A stretch of 64,000 nt of DNA from Paenibacillus sp. An7 (lineage in GTDB: Bacteria; Bacillota; Bacilli; Paenibacillales; Paenibacillaceae), in assembly GCF_009870785.1 (NCBI RefSeq), contig NZ_WTWX01000010.1, positions 84,589 to 148,588 on the forward strand, written 5' to 3'. This document shows, piece by piece, positions 51,156-60,102 of this stretch. The translations under genes and the position numbers were made by a program. Every line of letters starts with the position of its first letter. The first letter of the stretch is position 1. The notes under the pieces are model-generated. The model was not told the origin of the DNA, did not search any database, and worked only from the letters and a program-made list of their open reading frames with translations.

Positions 51156-51725
51156 TTGGGAAAAACAGTTTCGATGTGGATCATCACAGGATCCATATTT
51201 CTGATCATCTTGTTTTCGCTACTCATTGGGAAAGAGTACGATATCCAGAAAAGACAACAAAGTAGCGGCAAGGCTTTTACGTATTCTTATGGTCTCACTA
51301 CATCCTCATTACATGCTTCAACCTATTATACGGACACTGTCTTGAACAGAGCAGGGCCACCAAATCGGGATAGCGCAAGAGAGTTATTTTTAGGATACAA
51401 TCGTTTAATCAGGGCAGCAGAAGAGGTCAGACAACTCCGTACTAATCATTCTGAAGGAGAAGATTTGAGTACAGAAGCTTTAGAGAACAAGCTTAAGGAT
51501 CTCGGAGCAGAACTTTTATCACATTCCTCGAAAATACTTGAAGGGACAGGCGACCGCAGGGAATTGAAGAAAACGCGTATGGTTATTCACGAACTGGAGG
51601 AGCAAATTCCTGACCTGCCGAGTGATACAAATTATCAAGATTTTCCTGAAGAGCAGAAACAGGAAATTATTCATCTTTTGAATCGCATTTCGGCACAACT
51701 GGAGAAAGGGCAGGGTGATACGTAA
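51156..51725 (+). CDS. Unknown membrane-anchored protein, 189 residues
   Basis: I do not recognise this protein. One N-terminal helix (MWIITGSIFLIILFSLLIG) anchors an extracytoplasmic, mostly helical, charged domain. The start is taken at TTG 51156, five bases after GGTGGTG. The ATG at 51138 is in frame but has no site. It is immediately followed by a similar-sized anchored protein, and the two genes abut, so they probably act together at the cell surface. Confidence 0.6.
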   Translation: MGKTVSMWIITGSIFLIILFSLLIGKEYDIQKRQQSSGKAFTYSYGLTTSSLHASTYYTDTVLNRAGPPNRDSARELFLGYNRLIRAAEEVRQLRTNHSEGEDLSTEALENKLKDLGAELLSHSSKILEGTGDRRELKKTRMVIHELEEQIPDLPSDTNYQDFPEEQKQEIIHLLNRISAQLEKGQGDT

Positions 51726-52283
51726 GTGAGGAGCTTCTTTGCCAAACACATAGGTATAGCCATTATCACTTTAATTTGTGCTCTAGTAGTGGGGGGATGG
51801 TACGGATTTTTGCTGGTGGATGGGAAGTCTCTCATCTCGGATGGGGTGAAGGAAAGCGAGGTGTACGATCAGTTTCGTACAGAACTTGTACGTACGAGTG
51901 AGCTACTGAGGGAATTTAACGAAAGTGAGCAAACAGAGGCTGATGTCTCTGTATTGCTGCAAGCAAACGATCACTTTAAACAAGCGGGAGTTCATTTGGA
52001 TCAATTTTATTCTTATTTTTCATATCGACTCACAGACACCTATGTTTTGTATGAAATACAGTACCAAGGTGAAGATAAGATATCCAATATAATTGTCAAT
52101 TATATAATGGGAAAAGGAAGAGAGAGTGATATTCTATATCTTATGGAGTATTCAAGTTTATTACTAGATGCATTCCCCTTAGAGTATACGAAGAAGGATC
52201 GAACTGATTTCTTTATCCAATTTAATGACGTGAATGATCAAGTAAATAAACACGATTTTAAAAACGAATATATTTGGTCGTGA
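51726..52283 (+). CDS. Unknown membrane-anchored protein, 185 residues
   Basis: I do not recognise this protein either. An N-terminal helix (IGIAIITLICALVVGGWYGFLLV, abbreviated) precedes a helical acidic domain with several Tyr and Phe residues. It begins at GTG 51726, directly after the preceding TAA, which indicates translational coupling. Both proteins have the same topology but no evident sequence similarity. A terminator follows. Confidence 0.6.
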   Translation: MRSFFAKHIGIAIITLICALVVGGWYGFLLVDGKSLISDGVKESEVYDQFRTELVRTSELLREFNESEQTEADVSVLLQANDHFKQAGVHLDQFYSYFSYRLTDTYVLYEIQYQGEDKISNIIVNYIMGKGRESDILYLMEYSSLLLDAFPLEYTKKDRTDFFIQFNDVNDQVNKHDFKNEYIWS

Positions 52284-52297
52284 AAATATATCTAAAG

Positions 52298-52345
52298 GAA
52301 TCTCTGAAAAGACGGAATAACCGTTCAGTCCAGAGATTCTTTTTC
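52298..52345. terminator. Bidirectional terminator
   Basis: GAATCTCTG pairs with CAGAGATTC and continues into TTTTTC. The last codons of the convergent Rrf2 gene overlap its right arm. Confidence 0.8.
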
Positions 52346-52762
52346 TTTTTGGGAGAGGTCATAGATTACATCAGCGATGGAGACATTCGCAAGCTGATCT
52401 TCCATTGCTTTTTGAGCAGAAATAAAGATAGGGGAGATCGCATTCTGAATATTACGCCCTACCACACAGGCAGGATTCGGAGAATCATGTACAGAAAATA
52501 GGGCATCTTCTTCCACCGCATTTACCGCCCGGTACACGTCGAGTAGAGTGATGTCTGCTGCCTCTTTTTTAAGCTTCGCCCCTGCAACGCCCGGTTTCAC
52601 ATCAACAAGTCCTGCTTTGCTCAGCATACCTGTAATTCGGCGAATGACCACGGGATTGGTACCCACGCTGCCCGCGAGAAAGTCTGAGGTGTTGACGGTA
52701 TCTTTGTTGATCTCAAGCAGTGACAAAATATGAATGCCAACAGCAAATCGGCTAGTAACCAT
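52325..52762 (-). CDS. Rrf2-family regulator (YwnA-like)
   Basis: This 145-residue winged-helix repressor opens VTSRFAVGIHILSLLEIN. Its recognition region is NPVVIRRITGMLSKAGLVDVKPG. It has a single Cys (PACVVG) instead of the three cluster-binding cysteines of IscR, as in B. subtilis YwnA, so a thiol or other non-Fe-S signal is likely. ATG 52762, preceded by AAAGGAG, is chosen. The frame extends further upstream. It lies downstream of the YwnB-like gene, behind a terminator. Confidence 0.85.
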   Translation of the reverse strand: MVTSRFAVGIHILSLLEINKDTVNTSDFLAGSVGTNPVVIRRITGMLSKAGLVDVKPGVAGAKLKKEAADITLLDVYRAVNAVEEDALFSVHDSPNPACVVGRNIQNAISPIFISAQKAMEDQLANVSIADVIYDLSQKEKESLD

Positions 52763-52873
52763 CTTTACGTTAACTCCTTTATTCTTCTGCTCATAGCAGA
52801 GTAATTCTTCTATTAATAGGTATATACGTCTTTTATAGTGTAATCTATTGTACCCTGAGTGAACAGTTGTAAA

Positions 52874-52907
52874 CAAAAAGACCCTCCGGGTGGCGGCCCA
52901 GAGGATC
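52874..52907 (-). terminator. Terminator of the YwnB-like gene
   Basis: On the minus strand GATCCTCTGGG pairs with CCCGGAGGGTC around CCGCCA and is followed by TTTTTG. Confidence 0.85.
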
Positions 52908-52930
52908 TGAAATCTGAAAAAACAAGGAGA

Positions 52931-53566
52931 TTATATTTGTTCGCCAACGACAGTGAAACGTTCACCGATATGTGCTGGGTTTTCAATTTCATCCACAATC
53001 GCAATTGCATAGTCCGCGTAACTGATGTAGCTGTCCCCTTTGGAGTTCACAATTAGAGTATCTTTTCCTTTTTGATATGAACCACTGCGTGCCCCTTCTG
53101 CATCGAATGTCGCCGCTGGGCTTACGAAAGTCCATTTTAGGTCTGTAGAAGCTTTCAGATCCTCCAGGTTTTTACCTTGACTGCTTGCGGTTGGTTTATA
53201 GAGGTCAGGGAATTCTGGTGTGTCGATCAGTTTGGTCGTTTTCGCTTCATCAACGTACAAGCTTCCTGCACCGCCGACTACGATCAGCCGAGTGCCTTCT
53301 ACACCGCTTAGTGCCTTAATGAGTGTTTTGCCTGCTTCAACATGTTTATGTTCTTCACCTGGCGCCGCACCAAAGGCATTCACAACAACATCATATTTAT
53401 CTAGATCTTCCGTCATTAGTTCGAAGATATCTTTCTGGGTGGCAGGAACTCCGCTAACCTTAGATGCATTTCTTACAATCGCTGTGACTTCATGGCCGCG
53501 TTTTCTTGCTTCGTCCATAATGAGTTTTCCTGCTTTACCGCTAGCACCAATAATTGCAATTTTCAT
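52931..53566 (-). CDS. NAD(P)H-binding epimerase-like protein (YwnB-like)
   Basis: This 211-residue Rossmann-fold protein is an atypical short-chain dehydrogenase. It opens MKIAIIGASGKAGKLIMDEA with a GxSGxxG dinucleotide motif and continues with DVVVNAFGA and RLIVVGGAGSL. It resembles B. subtilis YwnB, whose substrate is unknown. GGGAGG seven bases before ATG 53566 selects this start over 53647. The adjacent YwnA-like repressor probably controls it through the palindrome on its promoter. Confidence 0.88.
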   Translation of the reverse strand: MKIAIIGASGKAGKLIMDEARKRGHEVTAIVRNASKVSGVPATQKDIFELMTEDLDKYDVVVNAFGAAPGEEHKHVEAGKTLIKALSGVEGTRLIVVGGAGSLYVDEAKTTKLIDTPEFPDLYKPTASSQGKNLEDLKASTDLKWTFVSPAATFDAEGARSGSYQKGKDTLIVNSKGDSYISYADYAIAIVDEIENPAHIGERFTVVGEQI

Positions 53567-53610
53567 TTTAATTCCTCCCATGTAGTTATGTAAAAAACGT
53601 TTTTTCAACC

Positions 53611-53647
53611 TGTAACCATTATAGTTACAACCTTGGAGATTTGTCAA
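53611..53647 (-). promoter_or_regulatory. Promoter and operator of the YwnB-like gene
   Basis: On the minus strand TTGACA, an 18-base spacer and TATAAT form a strong promoter. TGTAAC and GTTACA (53611-53629) are inverted repeats seven bases apart that enclose the -10, a likely repressor site. Confidence 0.75.
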
Positions 53648-53813
53648 CAGGACTCATGATATAGGGGTAAGATATCTCTTGAAGGAAAGATACGCTTCAT
53701 ACTTAGCAGGTGTAATATCTAGGAGAGAATAGCTGAGGTTGGAATTCAGTCCAGTTGTATAATAAAATGAAGTGTAATCAATTTTGCATAATAAAGGAGC
53801 GAGACAGGAACCA

Positions 53814-54968
53814 ATGAAGTTTCCCTTTCGAATGATAGTGAATACGTTACTTGTACTCCTTATGTTTATTGGACTGCAGCTGTATATCGGCTGGAATATG
53901 TACTTGTTTCTTTCTTTTTATGTTTCTGATATCTCTATTTTTATATTAGGGATCTCTCTGACTGTGGTCTCACTTGGATATGCAATCGGACGGATCAAGT
54001 GGCTTGGTCCTATAGGGCGCTTCATAAAAGTGATCGGTTCGTACTATTTTGCACTGCTCGAGTTCTTCATACTTGTACTTCCGGTGATGGATCTGATCGG
54101 ATGGATATGTCATCTTGGGGGTGCGGATTCCAAGGCTTATATTCCGATACTTGGCTGGGCAACGGTAGCTCTTCTAGTCATTTTCCTGCTGCGCGGGTCT
54201 TATAATGCTTGGAGTCCTATTGTAAGAAAATATGAAGTGACGGTAGCAAAGAAGCCAGAACCAGGTGCGCCTAGAAAGTACACCATTGCAGTAGCTTCTG
54301 ATATCCATCTTGGGAACATTGTGGGCAATCGATATCTGAGAAGGCTGACCGGACTCCTTAATGGATTAAACCCTGATCTGACCTTATTGGTAGGGGATGT
54401 GCTTGATGATTCAATTGAACCTTTTTTGCGAAATAAGATGTCATATGAGATGAAGAAATTATCTGCCAGATACGGTGTTTTTGCAGTGCTCGGTAACCAT
54501 GAATATTACGGAGGGCATATTGATCGTTATGTGAGAGAAATGAGCGAGATTGGAATTCCTGTCCTTCGGGACGAGGTCGTCAGCGCAGCAGGCGGAGCTA
54601 TCTACATAGCGGGACGTAAAGATCTGACTGCAGAACGTATGGATTCAGAAGGACGTTTATCTGTATCAGATCTGCTTACGCCGCTGGATCATACAAAACC
54701 GATTGTTTTGCTGGATCATCAGCCATATGCGTTTGATAAAGCTCAGGAAGCGGGTGCTGATCTACTGCTATGCGGACATACGCACAGGGGACAGTTTGCA
54801 CCCAATCATCTTATTACAAAACGGCTTTTTGAACTGGACTGGGGCTATATGCTGAAAGAAAAAATGCATGTTATTGTTTCCTCTGGTTTTGGTTCATGGG
54901 GACCGCCTATTCGCCTAGCAAGCAGATCAGAAGTCATTCATATTGAACTAACATTTACCGAAGAATAA
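53814..54968 (+). CDS. Membrane-anchored metallophosphoesterase (YkuE-like)
   Basis: This 384-residue protein has four N-terminal helices (to about residue 130) and a calcineurin-type phosphoesterase domain facing the side given by the last helix. All metal motifs are present: ASDIHLGN, VGDVLDD, GNHEYYGG and CGHTHRGQ. Relatives hydrolyse phospholipid-linked or nucleotide substrates, and the exact one is unknown. ATG 53814 is preferred to TTG 53784, since AGGA lies close before it. It has its own terminator. Confidence 0.88.
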   Translation: MKFPFRMIVNTLLVLLMFIGLQLYIGWNMYLFLSFYVSDISIFILGISLTVVSLGYAIGRIKWLGPIGRFIKVIGSYYFALLEFFILVLPVMDLIGWICHLGGADSKAYIPILGWATVALLVIFLLRGSYNAWSPIVRKYEVTVAKKPEPGAPRKYTIAVASDIHLGNIVGNRYLRRLTGLLNGLNPDLTLLVGDVLDDSIEPFLRNKMSYEMKKLSARYGVFAVLGNHEYYGGHIDRYVREMSEIGIPVLRDEVVSAAGGAIYIAGRKDLTAERMDSEGRLSVSDLLTPLDHTKPIVLLDHQPYAFDKAQEAGADLLLCGHTHRGQFAPNHLITKRLFELDWGYMLKEKMHVIVSSGFGSWGPPIRLASRSEVIHIELTFTEE

Positions 54969-54981
54969 GTAAGTGATTTGA

Positions 54982-55022
54982 AAAAGACATTCCCTCTTTT
55001 TTTATGAGGGATGTCTTTTTTA
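54982..55022 (+). terminator. Terminator of the phosphoesterase gene
   Basis: AAAAGACATTCCCTC pairs with GAGGGATGTCTTTT and continues into T residues. Confidence 0.92.
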
Positions 55023-55201
55023 GTAGCCCTATGATTTACATTATTCTGAATATGTTATCTCATGGGGTGAATAATTAATGGGACAAAATCAACTATGATC
55101 TTAATGATTTATCCAATTAAACGTTAATGAGTAGAATAACTTAGAGAGTGAAGTTATTACGCCATCGCTATGGCTATGTTCTTACTTAGAAGTCTTGATG
55201 G

Positions 55202-55229
55202 TTGTAAACTGTCAGATTTATTGTAAAAT
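55202..55229 (+). promoter_or_regulatory. Promoter of the Bcr-type exporter gene
   Basis: TTGTAA (55202-55207), a 16-base spacer and TAAAAT (55224-55229). The rest of the 297-base gap shows no other feature. Confidence 0.5.
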
Positions 55230-55319
55230 GAACAAGGGATTTATGAAAAACATTACATAAAGAGCTATTTTTGTACACACGAGCTCTACTATTTCTATCT
55301 AAAAAAGGAGAGAACATTC

Positions 55320-56537
55320 ATGACCCAAGCTCAGGCGATCCAGGAAGCACCGGATCGTGCAAAGCGGCTTTGGCTGGCGTTTATACTCGGAACACTGTCA
55401 GCTTTCGGCCCATTCTCACTTGATATGTATCTGCCTGCACTTACCATTCTGGCAGACGATTTAAACACGACCGCATCATATGCTCAGCTTAGTCTTACTG
55501 CTTGTATGCTGGGACTTGCTCTTGGTCAGTTAGTAGCGGGACCTATCAGCGATGCGAGAGGACGACGTGGACCGCTGCTTATCGGTCTTGGTGTATTTAC
55601 ACTTTCCTCGATTTTATGTTTTATTGCCCCATCTATAGAAATGTTTGTCGTCATGCGTTTTATTCAAGGAGCTGCTGGTGCAGCGGGAATTGTTATCTCA
55701 AGAGCCGTGGTTCGTGATTTGTATTCGGGCACAGAGCTCACGAAATTCTTTTCCTTACTTATGCTCATCAATGGAGCAGCGCCCATCCTTGCACCAATTG
55801 CAGGTGGTCAGCTGCTCACGGTGACTTCTTGGCGAGGTGTATTCGTCGTCCTCACCATCATCGGGGTATTATCCCTGATTGGAGTTATCCTTGGCCTTCC
55901 TGAGTCCTTATCGAAAAATCAGCGTACCCAAGGCGGACTGCAACAGACGTTCCGTGCTTTCGGTACGATTATGAAAGATCGGGTATTCATGGGCTATGCT
56001 CTTTGCCAAGGATTTGTAGGAGCTGCTATGTTTGCCTATATATCAGGTTCACCCTTTGTTCTTCAAAAAATCTACGAAGTCAGCCCTCAAACCTATAGTT
56101 TGATCTTTGCTATGAATGGAGCGGGTATCATTATTGCGAGTCAGATTGCGGGAAGACTTGCAGGACGTGTGGGAGAATCAAGACTGCTGATTGTAGGCTT
56201 GTCCCTTGCCGGGATCGGCGGAATCAGCCTGCTTCTTGCCATCTTAGCAGATGCTCCGTTGGTTGGTATTTTGATTCCTCTTTTCCTGGTGGTTTCTTGT
56301 GTTGGTATTGTAAATACCGCAACATTTGGACTTGCGATGCAGAATCAGAAGAATTCTGCGGGCAGTGCATCGGCTTTACTTGGTGTTCTTATGTTCCTAT
56401 TTGGAGGACTGGTAGCCCCTCTCGTCGGAATTGGCGGAGAAGATACGGCAGTACCGATGGGGATTGTAATTGCATCTGCTGAACTTCTTGCCATTGCCCT
56501 TTATATACTCATGGTCAGATCACGTTCGCGGAAATAG
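55320..56537 (+). CDS. Bcr/CflA-family MFS drug exporter
   Basis: This 405-residue, 12-helix drug/H+ antiporter begins with GTLSAFGPFSLDMYLPALTIL, the Bcr/CflA hallmark, and has PISDARGRRGPLLIG as loop 2-3 motif A. Members confer resistance to bicyclomycin or chloramphenicol, and substrate cannot be predicted here. AAAGGAG nine bases before ATG supports the start. It is a single-gene unit with terminator. Confidence 0.9.
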   Translation: MTQAQAIQEAPDRAKRLWLAFILGTLSAFGPFSLDMYLPALTILADDLNTTASYAQLSLTACMLGLALGQLVAGPISDARGRRGPLLIGLGVFTLSSILCFIAPSIEMFVVMRFIQGAAGAAGIVISRAVVRDLYSGTELTKFFSLLMLINGAAPILAPIAGGQLLTVTSWRGVFVVLTIIGVLSLIGVILGLPESLSKNQRTQGGLQQTFRAFGTIMKDRVFMGYALCQGFVGAAMFAYISGSPFVLQKIYEVSPQTYSLIFAMNGAGIIIASQIAGRLAGRVGESRLLIVGLSLAGIGGISLLLAILADAPLVGILIPLFLVVSCVGIVNTATFGLAMQNQKNSAGSASALLGVLMFLFGGLVAPLVGIGGEDTAVPMGIVIASAELLAIALYILMVRSRSRK

Positions 56538-56556
56538 GACTATTCAAATCTCATTA

Positions 56557-56590
56557 AAGAAGAGGGGATTATTGATCCTTTCTTCTTTTT
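56557..56590 (+). terminator. Terminator of the Bcr-type gene
   Basis: AAGAAGAGGGGAT pairs with ATCCTTTCTTCTT over 13 positions, two of them G-T, and is followed by T residues. Confidence 0.85.
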
Positions 56591-56817
56591 GATTTAGCCT
56601 TTTGTAGTGGACTATTTTAGAACGTGCAGTGATGTTACCAACAATATCGAGCTTATTTTGCTCGTGAAAGTTGCTTTTTGTTCATAATTCATCCCGTTTC
56701 TCCTGCTTTTTAGGAAAAGTATGACCCGTCTGGGCTATTCTTTTGCTCCGAAAGGATGGGTTATGCTGAGTCGTAAGGGAGTGTTACATAAAACTACTCG
56801 AAGAGAAAGGATCGATA

Positions 56818-57414
56818 ATGAAAATGATGAAAAAAGGAATTCTTACGCTGGTTCTGTTTTTAGTGCTGCTGCCAGGCGCTGCTTTTGCACATACGGGTCT
56901 AGAAAGTGCGGTCCCTGGAAATGGAGATACGGTGACTTCTACGCTGGATGAATTAGTCCTTACGTTTGAAACACCAATTGAGCCGCTTAGTGAGATTAAA
57001 GTAGTAAATGAAGAAGGCAACGTTATGGACCTGGCGAATATCGAGGTCAAAGAAAACACGCTGACAGCTAAGTTAAATGAACCATTGCCGAATGGAGCTT
57101 ATAAGGTAGACTGGACGATTGTCGGGGAAGATGGTCATACCATTAATAACGAATACGCATTTACCGTAGATGCACCAGTAGAGCCGGAACAGCCGGACAA
57201 TACTGCTGTAGAGGATGAAAATACAAACACGGATACACCTGTAACAAGCGAAGATACAGTAGATGAACAAGTTAATACGGCAGCACCTGCAGCAGACGAT
57301 GTACAAGAAACAGAAGCTGGCAATACAGGAAATGCAGGAATTTGGATTGCGCTCATCGTCGTTGTTGTTATTGCAGGTGTCTATGTAGCCGTAAGACGTA
57401 AAGGGAAAAAATAA
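56818..57414 (+). CDS. CopC-domain copper-resistance protein, membrane-anchored
   Basis: This 198-residue protein has a signal peptide cleaved before HTGLESAVPG, leaving the N-terminal His that binds copper in CopC. DGHTINNEYAF supplies further ligands. A Glu/Thr/Asp-rich stalk and a C-terminal helix with basic tail (GIWIALIVVVVIAGVYVAV) anchor it on the outer face. It lies two bases before a CopD gene. In Bacillus YcnJ the two parts are fused. The pair is predicted to import copper or deliver it to the oxidase. Confidence 0.88.
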   Translation: MKMMKKGILTLVLFLVLLPGAAFAHTGLESAVPGNGDTVTSTLDELVLTFETPIEPLSEIKVVNEEGNVMDLANIEVKENTLTAKLNEPLPNGAYKVDWTIVGEDGHTINNEYAFTVDAPVEPEQPDNTAVEDENTNTDTPVTSEDTVDEQVNTAAPAADDVQETEAGNTGNAGIWIALIVVVVIAGVYVAVRRKGKK

Positions 57415-57416
57415 AA

Positions 57417-58496
57417 ATGGGCTTTCTTAGCGAAGGTCTGCTATACATCTGTTATGCGTTTCTTATGGGAAGTTTGATTGTTCATCTTGTTCCGGGTAAT
57501 GCAAGACCTGTGCTCCGTATCCCGCGTCAGGCGGTGATCTGGAGTATCGTGGGGACGATGGTTTTATCCTTTGCACCGCTGCTCCAGATTATTATTCGTT
57601 TTGGTTCAGGAATTGGATATGGAAAAGCGCTGTCCACCGTCCTATTCTCTTTTAAAGAGGGGAAAGCATATCTCCTGGTATTTGGACTCTGTTTATTATT
57701 ACTCCTTACCTTTTTGCTGATAAAAGATGCCCTTCACAACAAAAAGATTCTCTATCCATCCTTGCTGGTTGTTCTGTGTATCATTGCAACATTCGGCTAT
57801 TCCAGCCACTTAGGTGCTATTGGAGGGTTTAAGGGAGCTGTCATTCAGACGGTTCATATGCTTTCTATGGCTGTATGGGCAGGAGTGCTTTTTGCTATTG
57901 CGTGGTTTACAGCAGAAGCGCGGAACTGGGATCGTTTTCTGAAATGGTTCACCCCAGTATCGATCGCTTGTGTCGTGCTTATCTTGGGATCGGGACTGCT
58001 TACGATGAGCTACACGGTACCTGAATATGTAAACTCCTGGATTCTGCCGTATGGGCAGGCATTGTTAATGAAACATTTACTGTTTGTTCCTATCATTATT
58101 TGCGGATTGTGTAATGGATTTTTAATTCGGAGTAAAACGAAACGCGATCAAGGGTTTGCCGTAATTCCTTGGCTCAAAGCAGAAACCATTCTTATTTTAT
58201 GTGTGCTCCTCTTCACAGCCTTAATGTCACAGGAAGCGCCAGCTCACACGGTAGCTGAAACACTGGAGTATAATGACCCGTCGGCAGTTTTCATGATGCT
58301 TCATCCTGAAGCTAGTTTACCGCTGAACTGGGGAGTTACGATCCCGTCGGCTGCTCTTGCAGGGGGAGCTCTGTTAATCCTTGCTGGGATGATAATCTCA
58401 TTTACGAACAAAAAAGCAAGCCCTGTAATGTTACTGATTCTTGGATTTCTGTTTGTACTCACTGCTTACGGAAGCCTAATGTTAAGTGTAGAGTAG
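57417..58496 (+). CDS. CopD-family copper transport protein
   Basis: This 359-residue membrane protein has eight to nine helices. CopD features include a His in YSSHLGAIGG, QTVHMLSMAVWAGVL and LLMKHLLFVPIII. CopD works with CopC to move copper into the cell. It starts two bases after the copC-like stop with a weak site, so translation is probably coupled. A perfect stem follows the gene. Confidence 0.88.
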   Translation: MGFLSEGLLYICYAFLMGSLIVHLVPGNARPVLRIPRQAVIWSIVGTMVLSFAPLLQIIIRFGSGIGYGKALSTVLFSFKEGKAYLLVFGLCLLLLLTFLLIKDALHNKKILYPSLLVVLCIIATFGYSSHLGAIGGFKGAVIQTVHMLSMAVWAGVLFAIAWFTAEARNWDRFLKWFTPVSIACVVLILGSGLLTMSYTVPEYVNSWILPYGQALLMKHLLFVPIIICGLCNGFLIRSKTKRDQGFAVIPWLKAETILILCVLLFTALMSQEAPAHTVAETLEYNDPSAVFMMLHPEASLPLNWGVTIPSAALAGGALLILAGMIISFTNKKASPVMLLILGFLFVLTAYGSLMLSVE

Positions 58497-58529
58497 CGCA
58501 TACTGGATGAAAGATAGATTGGTTATCGA

Positions 58530-58562
58530 TACCGCCTTTATTTCAAGGATAAAGGCGGTATA
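58530..58562 (+). terminator. Hairpin after the copD-like gene
   Basis: ATACCGCCTTTAT pairs perfectly with ATAAAGGCGGTAT around seven bases. The following tract is only moderately T-rich (ATTTATTT). Confidence 0.7.
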
Positions 58563-58592
58563 TTTATTTACAAATAGATAGGAGCATATATA

Positions 58593-58913
58593 ATGAAGCT
58601 TATGGAACCTATAATGATTCATAAAGTGTTGTCGAATGAGACAAGGCGGGATATTCTTGAATGGCTCAAAAAACCCGAAGAACATTTCGGTGATCGGTAC
58701 CATGCTCCTCCTAATGGAGATCGGACAAAAGGAGTATGTGTAGGAGATATTCAAGCGAAGGCAGGACTTGCACAATCCGTTATTTCGAATTATTTATTAT
58801 CAATGCAAAAGGCCGGCCTGCTCTTGTCAGAACGTGTTGGTCAGTGGACATATTACAGACGGAATGAAGAGGTCATTCAGCAGTTTTGTGATGAACTCAA
58901 AAAAAATCTATAA
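58593..58913 (+). CDS. ArsR-family regulator
   Basis: This 106-residue winged-helix repressor has NETRRDILEWLKKPEEHF, GVCVGDIQAKAGLAQSVISNYLLSMQKAGLL (abbreviated) and a wing at RVGQWTYYRRNEE. The usual CxC metal site of ArsR/CadC is absent, leaving only single cysteines, so it may sense something other than soft metals. AGGAG eight bases before ATG supports the start. It lies 97 bases after copD, behind a terminator-like stem. Confidence 0.88.
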   Translation: MKLMEPIMIHKVLSNETRRDILEWLKKPEEHFGDRYHAPPNGDRTKGVCVGDIQAKAGLAQSVISNYLLSMQKAGLLLSERVGQWTYYRRNEEVIQQFCDELKKNL

Positions 58914-59042
58914 GAAAGGAGTTTTTTTCTTTATAATTATCTAGATTCCTAGATATAAAGATGCATAAGGAACTAGCAAAATCTCCTCCTCCTATTTATG
59001 ATACAATGACAAAAAAGAAAAGTGACGAAGAGGAGGGGTAAC

Positions 59043-60026
59043 GTGGTACGCTTCGGTATTATTGGAACAAACACAATTACAGACCGTTTTCTGGAGGCGG
59101 CAAGCACGCTCACCGATTTTAAGCTTACAGCTGTTTATTCACGGACGGAGAAACGTGCTAAAGAATTTGCTGAAAAACACGGTGCGGAATTTATCTATAC
59201 GAATTTAGAACATATGGCTGCGAGTGAAGAGCTCGATGCGGTGTACATCGCCAGCCCGAATTCATTACATAGTGAGCAAGCGATCCTCATGATGAATCAT
59301 GGGAAGCATGTTTTGTGTGAAAAACCGATTGCTTCTAACAGTAAACAGCTTCAAGATATGCTGGATGCAGCTGCAACGAATCAGGTTGTGCTAATGGAAG
59401 CGATGAAATCAACACTTCTTCCGGGTTTTGCAAGAATCCAAGAGGAGCTGCCTAAGCTGGGCATCGTTCGTAAATTTAATGTGAACTATTGTCAGTATTC
59501 CTCTCGCTATGATGCGTATAAAGAAGGTAAGGTTCTTAATGCTTTTAAGCCCGAATTCTCTAACGGGTCCCTGATGGATATTGGAGTGTACTGCATCTAC
59601 CCGATGGTTGTCCTGTTTGGCCAGCCTGAGAATATCAAAGCAACCAGTGTGATGCTTGATTCGGGTGTAGATGGTGAGGGAAGTATCGTGTTGCAGTACA
59701 AGGAAATGGAAGGAGTTATTACGTACTCCAAAATAACGAACTCTTATCTGCCATCCGAAATTCAGGGGGAAGCGGGAAGCATGGTTATTGACCACATTAG
59801 TACCCCTGGAAAAGTGCAAATACATTATCGACAGGGTGAAACAGAGACGATCTCGGAAGTGTCAAATGAACCTGCTATGAAGTACGAGGCAGCGGAGTTT
59901 ATCCGTCTTGTACAAAGCGGAGAGCTCGAATCACCTGTGAATTCACATCATCATTCCAGTGTAACCATGGCGATCATGGACACGGTTCGCAGACAGATCG
60001 GGCTTGTCTATCCTGCGGATCGCTAA
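59043..60026 (+). CDS. Gfo/Idh/MocA-family oxidoreductase
   Basis: This 327-residue NAD(P)-dependent dehydrogenase acts on a sugar or cyclitol. The Rossmann opening is VRFGIIGTNTI, and the family motif HVLCEKPIA (about 90) supplies the catalytic Lys. MDIGVYCIYPM sits in the substrate domain. GTG 59043 with AGGAGG six bases upstream is chosen over GTG 59022. Substrate and partners are unknown, and the gene stands alone. Confidence 0.88.
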   Translation: MVRFGIIGTNTITDRFLEAASTLTDFKLTAVYSRTEKRAKEFAEKHGAEFIYTNLEHMAASEELDAVYIASPNSLHSEQAILMMNHGKHVLCEKPIASNSKQLQDMLDAAATNQVVLMEAMKSTLLPGFARIQEELPKLGIVRKFNVNYCQYSSRYDAYKEGKVLNAFKPEFSNGSLMDIGVYCIYPMVVLFGQPENIKATSVMLDSGVDGEGSIVLQYKEMEGVITYSKITNSYLPSEIQGEAGSMVIDHISTPGKVQIHYRQGETETISEVSNEPAMKYEAAEFIRLVQSGELESPVNSHHHSSVTMAIMDTVRRQIGLVYPADR

Positions 60027-60035
60027 AGTAGAGAA

Positions 60036-60075
60036 CAAAAAGAGACCCGGTACGCAGAAAAAAAGCGACCGGGTT
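60036..60075. terminator. Bidirectional terminator
   Basis: GACCCGGT pairs with ACCGGGTT. The minus strand ends in CTCTTTTTG and the plus strand in TTATTT. It serves both convergent genes. Confidence 0.7.
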
Positions 60076-60102
60076 ATTTACATCTTTTTATTTTAGGAAT
60101 AA

